Source: an uncultured Bacteroidota bacterium (GTDB lineage Bacteria; Bacteroidota; Bacteroidia; Bacteroidales; Bacteroidaceae). From it: a DNA stretch of 59,231 nt. The stretch covers positions 1 to 59,231 of the forward strand of contig CAMVLL010000004.1 of the NCBI GenBank assembly GCA_947168315.1. The letters run 5' to 3'. This document shows positions 16,297 to 25,100 of the stretch, in pieces. Every line of letters begins with the position of its first letter. The first letter of the stretch is position 1. The notes beneath the pieces are model-generated. The model saw only the letters and a list, made by a program, of their open reading frames with translations. It was not told the origin of the DNA and made no database searches. The translations under genes were made by a program, and so were the position numbers.

Positions 16297-16734
16297 ATGG
16301 AGCAAGAACAACGAAGTATACAACGTTTGGAGGAAAAAGGAATTCACCCAACAGCTATTCGTATTTTGGTATTGGAAAGAATGATGCAAGAACAGCGTGC
16401 CGTCTCAATACCAGAATTGGAAATCATGCTTGATACGGTGGACAAATCGTCTATTTTCCGCACGTTGACATTGTTCTTAAAGCACGATTTGATTCATGCC
16501 ATCGAAGATGGGAGCGGAGCCTTGAAATACGAGATTTGTGAAGGCATGCATGAATGCACAATAGAAGATATGCATCCACATTTCTATTGTGAAAGTTGCC
16601 ATCGCACTTTTTGCCTGAAAGAGATTCCTATTCCTTCTATTGAATTGCCAAAAGACTTTCACATGCATTTCGTTAATTACATGGTGAAAGGTATTTGTAA
16701 GGATTGTGCAGAACATCATCGTATTCACGGATAA
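16297..16734 (+). CDS. Fur-family metal-responsive repressor
   Basis: Winged-helix repressor of 145 residues (148 if the ATG at 16288 is used; 16291 is also in-frame). The DNA-binding helices lie at about 10-80 (RSIQRLEEKGIHPTAIRILVLERMM, then SSIFRTLTLF). The dimerisation domain has the structural zinc pairs CESC and CKDC and a His-rich regulatory region (ECTIEDMHPHFYC). Upstream of a CDF exporter by 16 bp, so a zinc or iron sensor (Zur/Fur) is likely. Which metal it senses cannot be read from the sequence. A TTGCA/TGCAA palindrome sits in its promoter. Confidence 0.88.
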   Translation: MEQEQRSIQRLEEKGIHPTAIRILVLERMMQEQRAVSIPELEIMLDTVDKSSIFRTLTLFLKHDLIHAIEDGSGALKYEICEGMHECTIEDMHPHFYCESCHRTFCLKEIPIPSIELPKDFHMHFVNYMVKGICKDCAEHHRIHG

Positions 16735-16750
16735 TTAAAACGTTAGTAAT

Positions 16751-17710
16751 ATGGAAGAAGTTAAACACGTACACGAAGGACATGAGTCTCATGAACATCA
16801 CGGTCATCATCATCATGATCACGTGAAAGTTTTGTCATCACTCAGTAACATATTTATAATATGTATTGTGCTGAACATCATCTATGTCTTCATTGAGGCA
16901 TCTGTCGGTTTCTTTGAGAATTCGTTAGGCTTGCTCTCAGACGCTGGGCATAATCTGGGTGATGTGTTCAGTTTGTTGTTGGCTCTAATCGCTTTCCATC
17001 TGGCAAAGATTAGCAATAATAAGCGCTTTACCTATGGGTATAAGAAGAGTACGATTTTAATCTCTTTGTTGAATGCGATTATCCTATTGGTCGCTGTAGG
17101 AGCAATCGTAGTTGAAAGTGTAAATAAGTTACGTAATCCTGTTGCTATAGATGGTAGCGTAATTAGTTGGACGGCTGGAGCTGGAATTATCGTGAATGGT
17201 TTGACTACACTTTTGCTGATGAAGAGTCAAAAGCATGATTTGAACGTAAGAGGAGCGTTTCTACATATGGCTGCCGATACATTGGTTTCGGTGGGTGTGG
17301 TTATCTCTGGTATTATAATTACGTATACGGGATTCTATCTCATCGACCCGATTATAAGTTTGGTTATTGCTGGAATTATTCTTATCTCAACCATCCACTT
17401 GTTGATGGAAAGTCTGCGACTTTCCTTGGATGCTGTGCCTGAAACCATTCGTATCGAAGAGGTTAAGGAATCGTTGGAGGCACAACCTCATGTGTTGAAT
17501 GTTCATCATTTACATATTTGGGCAATCAGTACGACAGATGTTGCCTTGACAGCACATATCGTAATCGATGATCTGAGTGGAATGGAGGATGTAAAAGATG
17601 CTCTGAAATCTTTGTTGGTGGAGAAAGGCATCAATCATTCAACTTTGGAGATGGAATCGCCTGAAGCACATTGTCGAGAATCCTCAATGATTATTAATAA
17701 AAAAGAATAG
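16751..17710 (+). CDS. CDF-family zinc/cation efflux transporter (CzcD-like)
   Basis: Inner-membrane H+/metal antiporter of 319 residues. The His-rich N-terminus (HEHHGHHHHDH within 16-26) is a cytoplasmic metal-binding arm. Six helices follow, with the metal-site motifs SDAGHNLGD in helix 2 and HMAADTLVS in helix 5. The C-terminal cytoplasmic ferredoxin-like domain has HVLNVHHLHIWAIS. Co-transcribed with the Fur-family gene, which suggests metal-dependent control. Zn2+ is the most likely substrate from the HxxxD motif. It ends in TAG. Confidence 0.92.
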   Translation: MEEVKHVHEGHESHEHHGHHHHDHVKVLSSLSNIFIICIVLNIIYVFIEASVGFFENSLGLLSDAGHNLGDVFSLLLALIAFHLAKISNNKRFTYGYKKSTILISLLNAIILLVAVGAIVVESVNKLRNPVAIDGSVISWTAGAGIIVNGLTTLLLMKSQKHDLNVRGAFLHMAADTLVSVGVVISGIIITYTGFYLIDPIISLVIAGIILISTIHLLMESLRLSLDAVPETIRIEEVKESLEAQPHVLNVHHLHIWAISTTDVALTAHIVIDDLSGMEDVKDALKSLLVEKGINHSTLEMESPEAHCRESSMIINKKE

Positions 17711-17769
17711 TAAAGGGTACCTTTGTAAGAAACTATATATATATTTAGAAAGCTATTTGAATAAGATTA

Positions 17770-18687
17770 ATGAAGGTAAGCAAGAAAAAAAAGAGTAGTG
17801 CAGCAGGGCTCATCATTGTGGTTTTAGCGATTGCTTTATCACAATCAGGTTTGTTTCGTACACATGATAAGCAACAGAACCAAGATGCGAATCAACCTGC
17901 AATTGAGATTATTCAGGATGTTCCTGAAGCAGATCAGTCATCGACAATAGCTTATCCTACTGATCAATCTTCAACAACTAATACTGCGTCTTATCGTGTC
18001 GACAGGATGGAAATACCGAGGGTTTTTACCTCAGGAGAAGGTCAACGCATTGATTATACGGGACATTCCCTGTATTATAATGAGGATATGCGGACACCTG
18101 TTTGGGTGGCATGGGAAATAACTCGTGAGGAAGCCAGCCAAAAGAAAGTGGATCGTGAGGTCGAGTTCACTCCAGATCCAATGATTGACGGCGTCAAGGC
18201 TTATTATTACGACTATAATTCATCGGGTTATGACCGTGGTCATATGGCTCCAGCAGGAGATATGAAATGGGATTCTAAAGCAATGGAGGAAGTCTTCTAT
18301 ATGTCGAATATTTGTCCACAAAACCATGAGTTGAACGCAGGCGATTGGAATGACCTAGAGATGAAGACCCGGTATTGGGCTAAAAAATACGGTAAGGTAT
18401 ATGTGGTATGTGGACCGATTTATCGTAATAAACAACCTAAACGAATTGGTTCACATCGGGTTGCTGTACCTGATGCCTTCTTTAAAGCTATTCTTTTTAA
18501 TAAAGGAAAGAATAACCCCGTTACAGCAGGCTTCCTTTTCGATAATAATAGCAAACATAGGGAACTCAATGATCGTATGGTGACTATAGATGAACTGGAA
18601 AAACTGTTGAATATGAATTTCTTCTCGATGATGCCTGATAAAATAGAGAACCAGATAGAAGCAGAGTTACCTAATTTGTTTAACTAA
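17770..18687 (+). CDS. Membrane-anchored or secreted DNA/RNA non-specific endonuclease
   Basis: 305 residues. A basic N-terminus and hydrophobic segment (about 11-27) act as signal peptide or anchor, then a low-complexity Gln/Asp/Ser-rich linker (to about 75). The beta-beta-alpha-Me nuclease domain (about 78-300) has the DRGH motif at 155-158 with catalytic His158, and NICPQNHELNAGDWNDLEMKTRYW supplying the metal-site Asn. VYVVCGPIY completes the family pattern. Probably nutritional or DNA-degrading in the periplasm. It begins 59 bp after the CDF gene, with no obvious promoter between them. Confidence 0.9.
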   Translation: MKVSKKKKSSAAGLIIVVLAIALSQSGLFRTHDKQQNQDANQPAIEIIQDVPEADQSSTIAYPTDQSSTTNTASYRVDRMEIPRVFTSGEGQRIDYTGHSLYYNEDMRTPVWVAWEITREEASQKKVDREVEFTPDPMIDGVKAYYYDYNSSGYDRGHMAPAGDMKWDSKAMEEVFYMSNICPQNHELNAGDWNDLEMKTRYWAKKYGKVYVVCGPIYRNKQPKRIGSHRVAVPDAFFKAILFNKGKNNPVTAGFLFDNNSKHRELNDRMVTIDELEKLLNMNFFSMMPDKIENQIEAELPNLFN

Positions 18688-18762
18688 ATAGGATTATTTT
18701 CATTTTATCGATCCCTCACCTAATCTATTTATAAGGTGAATAGAAGGGTAGAATCTTCGTAG

Positions 18763-19056
18763 ATGCACTCTCTTGTAATAACTTTTGTGAAAACTGTTTT
18801 CATCAAAATAAAAAACTGGCTCAGTCGACTATCATTCCGCACAGGAGTGATAGTTCTGCTGACTTGTGTTCCTTTCTATATCCTTTCTTTTGCTCAGATG
18901 GCATTGCCTATCAGTGCTGAGGCAAAGGGAATTCTCTGGGTTATTTTATTTGGATTGGCAAAGACATTTCAATATGGTGGCTTGACGATTCTCGGTGTGG
19001 AAGGAGTTAAACGGTTAAAAGCATATTTTAAAAAAGATAAAACAACTATAGAATGA
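18763..19056 (+). CDS. Small two-helix membrane protein, transporter-suffix-like
   Basis: 97 residues with two membrane helices (about 27-46 and 58-80) and basic ends. The sequence FRTGVIVLLTCVPFYILSF resembles the small proteins annotated as transporter suffix domain; this is a recalled similarity and not certain. It overlaps the ZIP transporter start by 4 bp (ATGA), so it may be an accessory subunit of that transporter. Confidence 0.65.
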   Translation: MHSLVITFVKTVFIKIKNWLSRLSFRTGVIVLLTCVPFYILSFAQMALPISAEAKGILWVILFGLAKTFQYGGLTILGVEGVKRLKAYFKKDKTTIE

Positions 19057-19832
19057 GCCCCATAATAATTGGTTTACTGATTCCTTTCCTTGGAACGATG
19101 ATTGGTTCGGCCTTCGTCTTTATGATGAAGAAGGAAATGTCGGTATTACTTCAGAAGTCTTTATTAGGTTTCGCTTCTGGAGTGATGGTGGCAGCTTCCG
19201 TTTGGTCTTTGATCATACCTTCAATTGAGATGTGTGAGGAAATGGGCAAGTGGTCGGTTATGCCTGCCACCATTGGTTTGCTTGCCGGAATGGGATTTCT
19301 TCTTCTAATTGATGAGTTAACGCCACACCTCCATATAGGAACAGATCATCCAGAAGGATTACGTGCTCGACTTTCCCGAACAATGATGCTTTCATTGGCT
19401 GTAACTATTCATAATTTACCCGAAGGAATGGCAGTAGGAGTTGTACTTGCCGGAGCAATGCAACATGAAGCCAGTATTTCCTTGGCGGCAGCAATTGCTG
19501 TTTCGTTAGGTATTGCCATTCAAAATATTCCTGAAGGAGCTATTATCTCAATGCCCATGCGTGCAGCCGGTAATAGTCGATGGAAATCATTTGTTATTGG
19601 TTCGTTAAGTGGTGTTGTTGAGCCTTTAGGAGGTATAATTATGATTTTGTTGGCGTCGATGATGATGCCAATTCTTCCTTATATGCTTTCCTTTGCCGCA
19701 GGTGCAATGCTTTACGTAGTTGTTGAGGAACTTATTCCTGAAGCATCTGAAGGAGAACACACCAACCTCAGTACCATTGGTTTTGCCATTGGTTTCGTTT
19801 TGATGATGGTACTGGATGTTGTGATGGGGTAA
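19053..19832 (+). CDS. ZIP-family metal transporter
   Basis: Inner-membrane divalent metal importer (zinc or similar) of 259 residues with eight helices. Helix 4 has HNLPEGMAVGV and helix 5 has QNIPEGAIISMPM, the binuclear metal site of ZIP proteins. A cytoplasmic loop HLHIGTDHPEGLRARL is His-bearing. Coupled by overlap to the small upstream membrane protein. Near the fur-CDF unit, so exporter and importer genes of metal homeostasis are grouped within 4 kb. Confidence 0.92.
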   Translation: MSPIIIGLLIPFLGTMIGSAFVFMMKKEMSVLLQKSLLGFASGVMVAASVWSLIIPSIEMCEEMGKWSVMPATIGLLAGMGFLLLIDELTPHLHIGTDHPEGLRARLSRTMMLSLAVTIHNLPEGMAVGVVLAGAMQHEASISLAAAIAVSLGIAIQNIPEGAIISMPMRAAGNSRWKSFVIGSLSGVVEPLGGIIMILLASMMMPILPYMLSFAAGAMLYVVVEELIPEASEGEHTNLSTIGFAIGFVLMMVLDVVMG

Positions 19833-19835
19833 TGC

Positions 19836-20153
19836 TTATAGCAAAACAGCAGTTCCGCTGACCGATACCATCAGCATTGAATTACCTTCCCCGATAGTCT
19901 CATAGTCGAGGTCGATTCCTACGATAGCGTTAGCGCCCAAAGTCTCTGCCCGCTCAATCATTTCTCTGATAGAAGTGTCTTTTGCCTGCCGCAGAACTCG
20001 TTCGTAGCTAGCACTTCTGCCGCCTACCACGTCCCGGATAGCAGCTTTGAAGTCTTTAATAATGTTTGCACCAATAATGGTTTCTCCGGTTACAATTCCC
20101 TTATACTCCTTAATAGAATGACCTTCGATGGTCGGTGTCGTACTTAGTAACAT
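19836..20153 (-). CDS. YbjQ/UPF0145 family protein
   Basis: 105-residue soluble protein that forms a pentameric heavy-metal-binding-like fold in the family. Typical phrases are [52 protein letters not shown], and a terminal beta strand [10 protein letters not shown]. Convergent with the ZIP gene, 3 bp apart. A TATCTTTG promoter box lies at 20186-20179 on its strand. Function in the family is not established. Confidence 0.9.
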   Translation of the reverse strand: MLLSTTPTIEGHSIKEYKGIVTGETIIGANIIKDFKAAIRDVVGGRSASYERVLRQAKDTSIREMIERAETLGANAIVGIDLDYETIGEGNSMLMVSVSGTAVLL

Positions 20154-20280
20154 AATCTTCTGTTTAAAAATCTTATAACAAAGATAAAGTTATGAAATGG
20201 GTTATCCAAACAAAAGTATACTACAATTCTTTTTCTTTTCTTTTTTCTTTCTTTTGTTTGTTAAAAGCAGTTTTTTTGCG

Positions 20281-20296
20281 ACATTTGTACAAATGT
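20281..20296. promoter_or_regulatory. 16 bp perfect palindrome upstream of the kinase-like gene
   Basis: ACATTTGTACAAATGT is its own reverse complement. It lies between a TTTG (20275-20278) and a possible TA start at 20299, where a repressor would sit. Regulatory role is inference. Confidence 0.45.
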
Positions 20297-20333
20297 GTTA
20301 GAGTCAAAGATTTTATTAATAAGATAAAAAAAG

Positions 20334-20978
20334 ATGGAAACAAAGAATTTTATTGTTACTATTAATCGTGAGTTTGGGTCTGGTGGTCGTGAGATTGGTT
20401 TTAAATTAGGAGAGTTGCTCAACGTAAAGGTATACGATAAGGCAATTCTTGAAAGCATCGATGAGAAATTTCATATTACTGATCAACAAGCTGAGGAAAT
20501 CAAGTCGAAAAAGTTTACGTGGTGGGATGAGATTTGTGATTTGTATAATCGCATTTATCCTTTCCCTGGTGAGTTTGTCGTTGGTCATGACGAGACACAG
20601 ACTGCTACTTCTCATGATTTGTACTATGCCGAGGCTAAATTACTTCGTGAACTTTCAGAACAGGAATCTTGTGTAATAATTGGTCGTACCGGTTTCCACA
20701 TCTTTAAAGATAATCCTTGTGCTTTCAAGATTATGATTATTGCTAATGAGCAATATAGAGTAGGACGTATTATGGAACGTTTCAATCTGGATGAGGAAGA
20801 AGCAAAGAAGCGTATGGTAAAGGCTGATGATGCCCGTGAGAATTTCACAAAAACTTTCTCCAATAGAAGTAGATATGATGCCCGTAACTATGATTTAGTA
20901 CTGAATGTTGCCAATTATTCAACGGATGATATCGCAGCGTTCATTGCAGAGTGTGTTCGTAGGAAGTTCCAATTATAA
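20334..20978 (+). CDS. Cytidylate-kinase-like P-loop protein
   Basis: 214 residues of the AAA_26/cytidylate kinase-like family. The P-loop region reads REFGSGGREIG (13-23). A lid-like basic segment KKRMVKADDARENFTKTFSN and the closing LVLNVANYSTDD follow the nucleoside-kinase fold. Bacteroidales usually also have a true cmk, and this shorter family has no assigned substrate. The protein is cytoplasmic. A perfect palindrome lies about 40 bp before the start codon. Confidence 0.8.
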   Translation: METKNFIVTINREFGSGGREIGFKLGELLNVKVYDKAILESIDEKFHITDQQAEEIKSKKFTWWDEICDLYNRIYPFPGEFVVGHDETQTATSHDLYYAEAKLLRELSEQESCVIIGRTGFHIFKDNPCAFKIMIIANEQYRVGRIMERFNLDEEEAKKRMVKADDARENFTKTFSNRSRYDARNYDLVLNVANYSTDDIAAFIAECVRRKFQL

Positions 20979-20991
20979 AATCTTTTTCACC

Positions 20992-22077
20992 ATGAAAACT
21001 AAGACAATATTTTTCATCTTATGTCTGTTGATTGTCGGAACAGCAAGTGCACAGTTCCGTCGTAATCCAACTCCGAATGATACATTACACTCAGTTACCG
21101 TTAATCCGGACAATAGTGTGATTTTCCGCTTGTACGCACCTGATGCTAAAACTGTTGGAATAGGTGGTGATATCGTTCCTTTTGGTAAACCAGTAGTTTT
21201 TACAAAGCATGATAATGGCGTATGGGAGGCAAAGGTAGAGAACAAGTTGGTCGGAGCGTTCCGTTATAATTTCGTGGTTGATGGAGTGGCTGTTGATGAC
21301 CCTAAAACTTTGTATGCCGGAAGCTTGAAACCTGTCCTTGATGTTGACCCTGCAGGCGATGCTTTTTGGCAGATGAAGGATGTTCCTCATGGAGCAACTG
21401 CTGAAATTTACTATAAATCGAAGACATTTAACAAGACTCGTAGAGCTCATGTATGGACACCTGCAGGTTATGAGAAGGGTACAGAGAAACTTCCTGTCCT
21501 TTATCTGATCCATGGTGGAGGTGATAATGATTATGCGTGGCCGAATGTAGGTCGTGCCAATTTCATTATGGACAACCTGTTGGCTGAAGGAAAGATTGTT
21601 CCGATGATTGTGGTGATGCCTGATGGAAGTGTAGATACCGAAAAATTTACGGATGACTTGATGAATGATTTGATTCCTTATATCGAAAATAACTACCGTG
21701 TGAAGGCTGATGCACAGCATCGTGCTTTGTCAGGACTGTCGATGGGTGGTCTGGAAACTTTGGATGTTTCATTGAAACATTACAAGAGTTTCGCATATGT
21801 CTTCCCACTCTCTACAGGATGGTTCGAAGGTTCTAATTTATTTGAAAAATGGGGACCGTACATGAAGGAGCATGCTGCTGAGATGAATAAAGCATTCAAG
21901 GTTTATAAGTTTTATATGGGTGGTGAAGAAGATATCGCCTATAAGAACTGCATTGCGACACGTGCTGCATTCGACAGGGCAGGAGTAAAACACGAATACA
22001 GTCAGATGCCTGGTGGCCATACCTGGTATGTTTGGCGGTATAATCTGCGTGACTTAGCTCCGTTGTGCTTCAGATAA
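20992..22077 (+). CDS. Secreted CE1-type esterase with N-terminal E-set/CBM48-like domain
   Basis: 361 residues from the ATG at 20992, which is followed by a signal peptide (MKTKTIFFILCLLIVGTASAQ). An upstream in-frame start lies inside the preceding gene. Residues about 30-120 form an E-set/CBM48-like sandwich (VIFRLYAPDAKTVGIGGDI, GVWEAKVENKLVGAFRYNF). The alpha/beta hydrolase domain has YLIHGGGDND, the nucleophile Ser250 in GLSMGG, and the catalytic His in PGGHTWYVW. This layout is that of feruloyl or acetyl xylan esterases in Bacteroidales. The ferulate versus acetate substrate cannot be decided. It begins 13 bp after the kinase-like gene. Confidence 0.88.
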   Translation: MKTKTIFFILCLLIVGTASAQFRRNPTPNDTLHSVTVNPDNSVIFRLYAPDAKTVGIGGDIVPFGKPVVFTKHDNGVWEAKVENKLVGAFRYNFVVDGVAVDDPKTLYAGSLKPVLDVDPAGDAFWQMKDVPHGATAEIYYKSKTFNKTRRAHVWTPAGYEKGTEKLPVLYLIHGGGDNDYAWPNVGRANFIMDNLLAEGKIVPMIVVMPDGSVDTEKFTDDLMNDLIPYIENNYRVKADAQHRALSGLSMGGLETLDVSLKHYKSFAYVFPLSTGWFEGSNLFEKWGPYMKEHAAEMNKAFKVYKFYMGGEEDIAYKNCIATRAAFDRAGVKHEYSQMPGGHTWYVWRYNLRDLAPLCFR

Positions 22078-22094
22078 AAATGATTTTATATAAA

Positions 22095-22135
22095 AGAAGA
22101 GCCCCTCATCAAAAGTAATGATGAGGGGCTCTTCT
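22095..22135. terminator. Bidirectional terminator between esterase and GH31
   Basis: A 16 bp stem pairs 22095-22110 with 22120-22135, with T-rich flanks on both strands. It separates two convergent genes. Confidence 0.88.
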
Positions 22136-22144
22136 TTATTTATC

Positions 22145-25100
22145 TTATTCTACCGTTCTCAAATCTTTGTCGACCAATATGCAGTCTTGCATCTTTAAGT
22201 CGAAGTCCAAGGCTTGCTTGGCCTTAAAACGGAGGATGATTAATTCTTCGTCGCCTTCCAGGGCTGGTTTGAATCCTATGTTTACGTAAGTAGGAAAGAG
22301 TTCTTTGGTCCCATTACTGTGCAAACGGTCGTTGGTCAGATTCTCCATTTCCTTCGTTCCCTTAGCTTCAGTGCCGATATACTCATATTTATGGGCATCA
22401 TATGGGATGGCAAAGCTAAATGCGTTGACTGATTTCATCTCAAAACCTTTTACAACAACTTCGATGGTCTCATCTTTAGCATATCGTTTCTTTGAGGTGC
22501 TCATCTCCAGCTTCCCTTGGACAGGTTCAATCTTCGCATGTGAGATGCCATCTTCTAAATAAATACCTACCGAAGAGATGTCGTATGCGTCAATCAGTCC
22601 GTTACGGTTGATGTCGGCTCTGCTGATATAACCTTCGTAATCCTTATCTCCTTTTCGCAGACCGTTATAGTTCATATATCCCATCAAGTCGTTTGAGTCA
22701 ATCTTATTGTCGTGATTGATATCACCCGGAATAGCACTTTCCGTTCCCGGTTTCTTGAACACATAAAGCTCTCTTCCAGAGCCGAAATCTCGAACAGCCT
22801 CGGTGATATGCATCTTAATGTATCTTGCTTCAGGCTGATTCTGGAAGATAAATTCCTTTGTCTCGTTATCTTTTTTCCATTCGAACGAACCAACTTCTGT
22901 CCAATTCTTCTTGTCCATACTATAGGAAATGCTTCCTTTCAAGATTGTTCCTGCACCGGCATTCGTTCGTGGAAGATATTGGAACTTATCAATCGTATTA
23001 TAAGAGTTCAAATCCATGATCATATCGAAAGGAACAGCCTTGGAAGAATAATCTGTGTGCCAGAGGTCGCCTCCTTCATTGAAATCGAACAAATGTCCGA
23101 TCTCCATTCCTTCCATTTCTTTTGCTGAGATCTCACCTTTGATATTCTTGATGGCGAATTCTAGAGGGTTCACTTTTGTCTTTGCGGTGAAAGTGTTCCA
23201 CTCGGAATGTCCGTCTTTGTTCACTGCACGCAGTTTAAACTGATAAGTGGTCTCTGGTTGTAAATCATCAAACTTCAGGAAGTTGTTGCGGATGGTCGTA
23301 TAGTTCATTCCTTGGAACTCGATTTCATAATAATCGGCATTCGGAATCTTGTCCCAAGAAGGTGTTAGGCTGTATGCATCAGTGTTTTCTTCTGTTACAG
23401 TACCTGTAGGTACGTTGAGCGAACCAGTTTGTCTCAATAACTTATTCTCTCGTTCGAATTTATAGCCTTTTACGACGACTTTCAGCCCCGACTCAATCAC
23501 ATCTGTCTTTTGGATTTTCACGTAAACCTGCGGATTCATCGTGATAGGAACTTTTGCGAATTCACTCCCCGGGGTAGAGTAGCGGTTAAAATCGGGCTTC
23601 GGATCAAACATAAACACATTATCATTCTGATAATATCCTTTACCGGTAGTCACTTCTGTCAACTTCACTTTCTTTCCATCGATATATAGAAGCACGTTCT
23701 TTGGCTTCTCAGATACGTTAATGACGAACTCCGTTGTTTTGTTTCGTTCGTATCCTGGATAAGTAGATTGAGTAGGATGAATGGTAATGATGGCATCATC
23801 GCCCTTTATTTCTGATTCGACAGTGTAGGTTGCGGCAACGTTATTCCGGTATTCTTCCGTTACGCCGTCATCATCGTACACGTTCATTTTACTATAAGGG
23901 CCTGGATACACTTCAATTATGCGTTCCGACTCGACAACCTCAGACACGTGATTGTTTACGCGATTCATCGGTAGGATTGCTCCACGACGAACAAACAGCG
24001 GTAGTTTCCAAAGAGGTGCGTCAAAGTTGTTGATGATACAACCGCCTTGATACAAATCGCCAGAGAATGAGTCAATCCATTCACCTTCTGGCAGATAAAT
24101 GCCGTCCCGGATGTCATTACCTTGTTCATCGGCTTGTGTGTTCTGATAAATCGGAGCTACCAGGAAGTCTTTTCCATAGAGATACTCATATCTTGTGGCT
24201 GAGCCATAGGTATATTCGTTTGGATAATCCAAGAAAAGAGCACGGATTAGAGGTTTCCCTGTCATAGCTTCATATGCATACGTATAGGTATAAGGGAGGA
24301 ATTCCGACTTAATCTTGAGATACATGCGGTTAATCGACGTAGCCGGCTCTCCCAAAGCATGCGGATATTTTTCATTACTTCCCCAACCATCCATATTCAA
24401 CTGCATAGGTGTGAATGATTTCCATTGAAATTCGCGTACGTTTACAGGAACATTTTTTCCGCCGAAGATTCCATCCGTATCGGAAGTAATGTTTGGCTGA
24501 CCACTTAATCCGGCACCGATATATGTCGGGATGTGGAAACGGATATATTCCCACTCACCGCCGGTCTGATCACCGCTCCAAACGCCAGCATAACGTTGTG
24601 TACCTGCCCAACCGTCTACGGTTATGATGAACGGTCGTGCGTTATTCGCATAATAAGGCATGAGCTCAGCTACATCTGTAATGCCGTTAAGACCGAAGGA
24701 ATAACCATCGCCGACCCATGCGACATCAGTTTTCAGTACGCGAACACCGGCATCTCGAATCTCTTTTACGATGTCTCGCTGCAACAATGCGCTGACTCCT
24801 GCTTTAGGATGTAAGTCGGATTGAGTCCAAAGTCCAATTTCAACACCATTCTTGTGGGCATAATCGCCTAATTCTTTCAAGTTTTGAATGTTTCCGTCCA
24901 ATGTCTCGGCTTGCCCATAGCCAGCTCCATATCCATCGTTCGGAAGAATCCATCCAAGAGGCATGTCATGTTGTTTGTATCGGTCGATGACGGCACGAGC
25001 AGAGAACTGATAATTGTCTTTTTCACCGTTCAACGACTCCTTGATGCCCCCATTATCCTTCTGACTTTCTTTGTATCTTTTTCCATCTTCAAATAAAATA

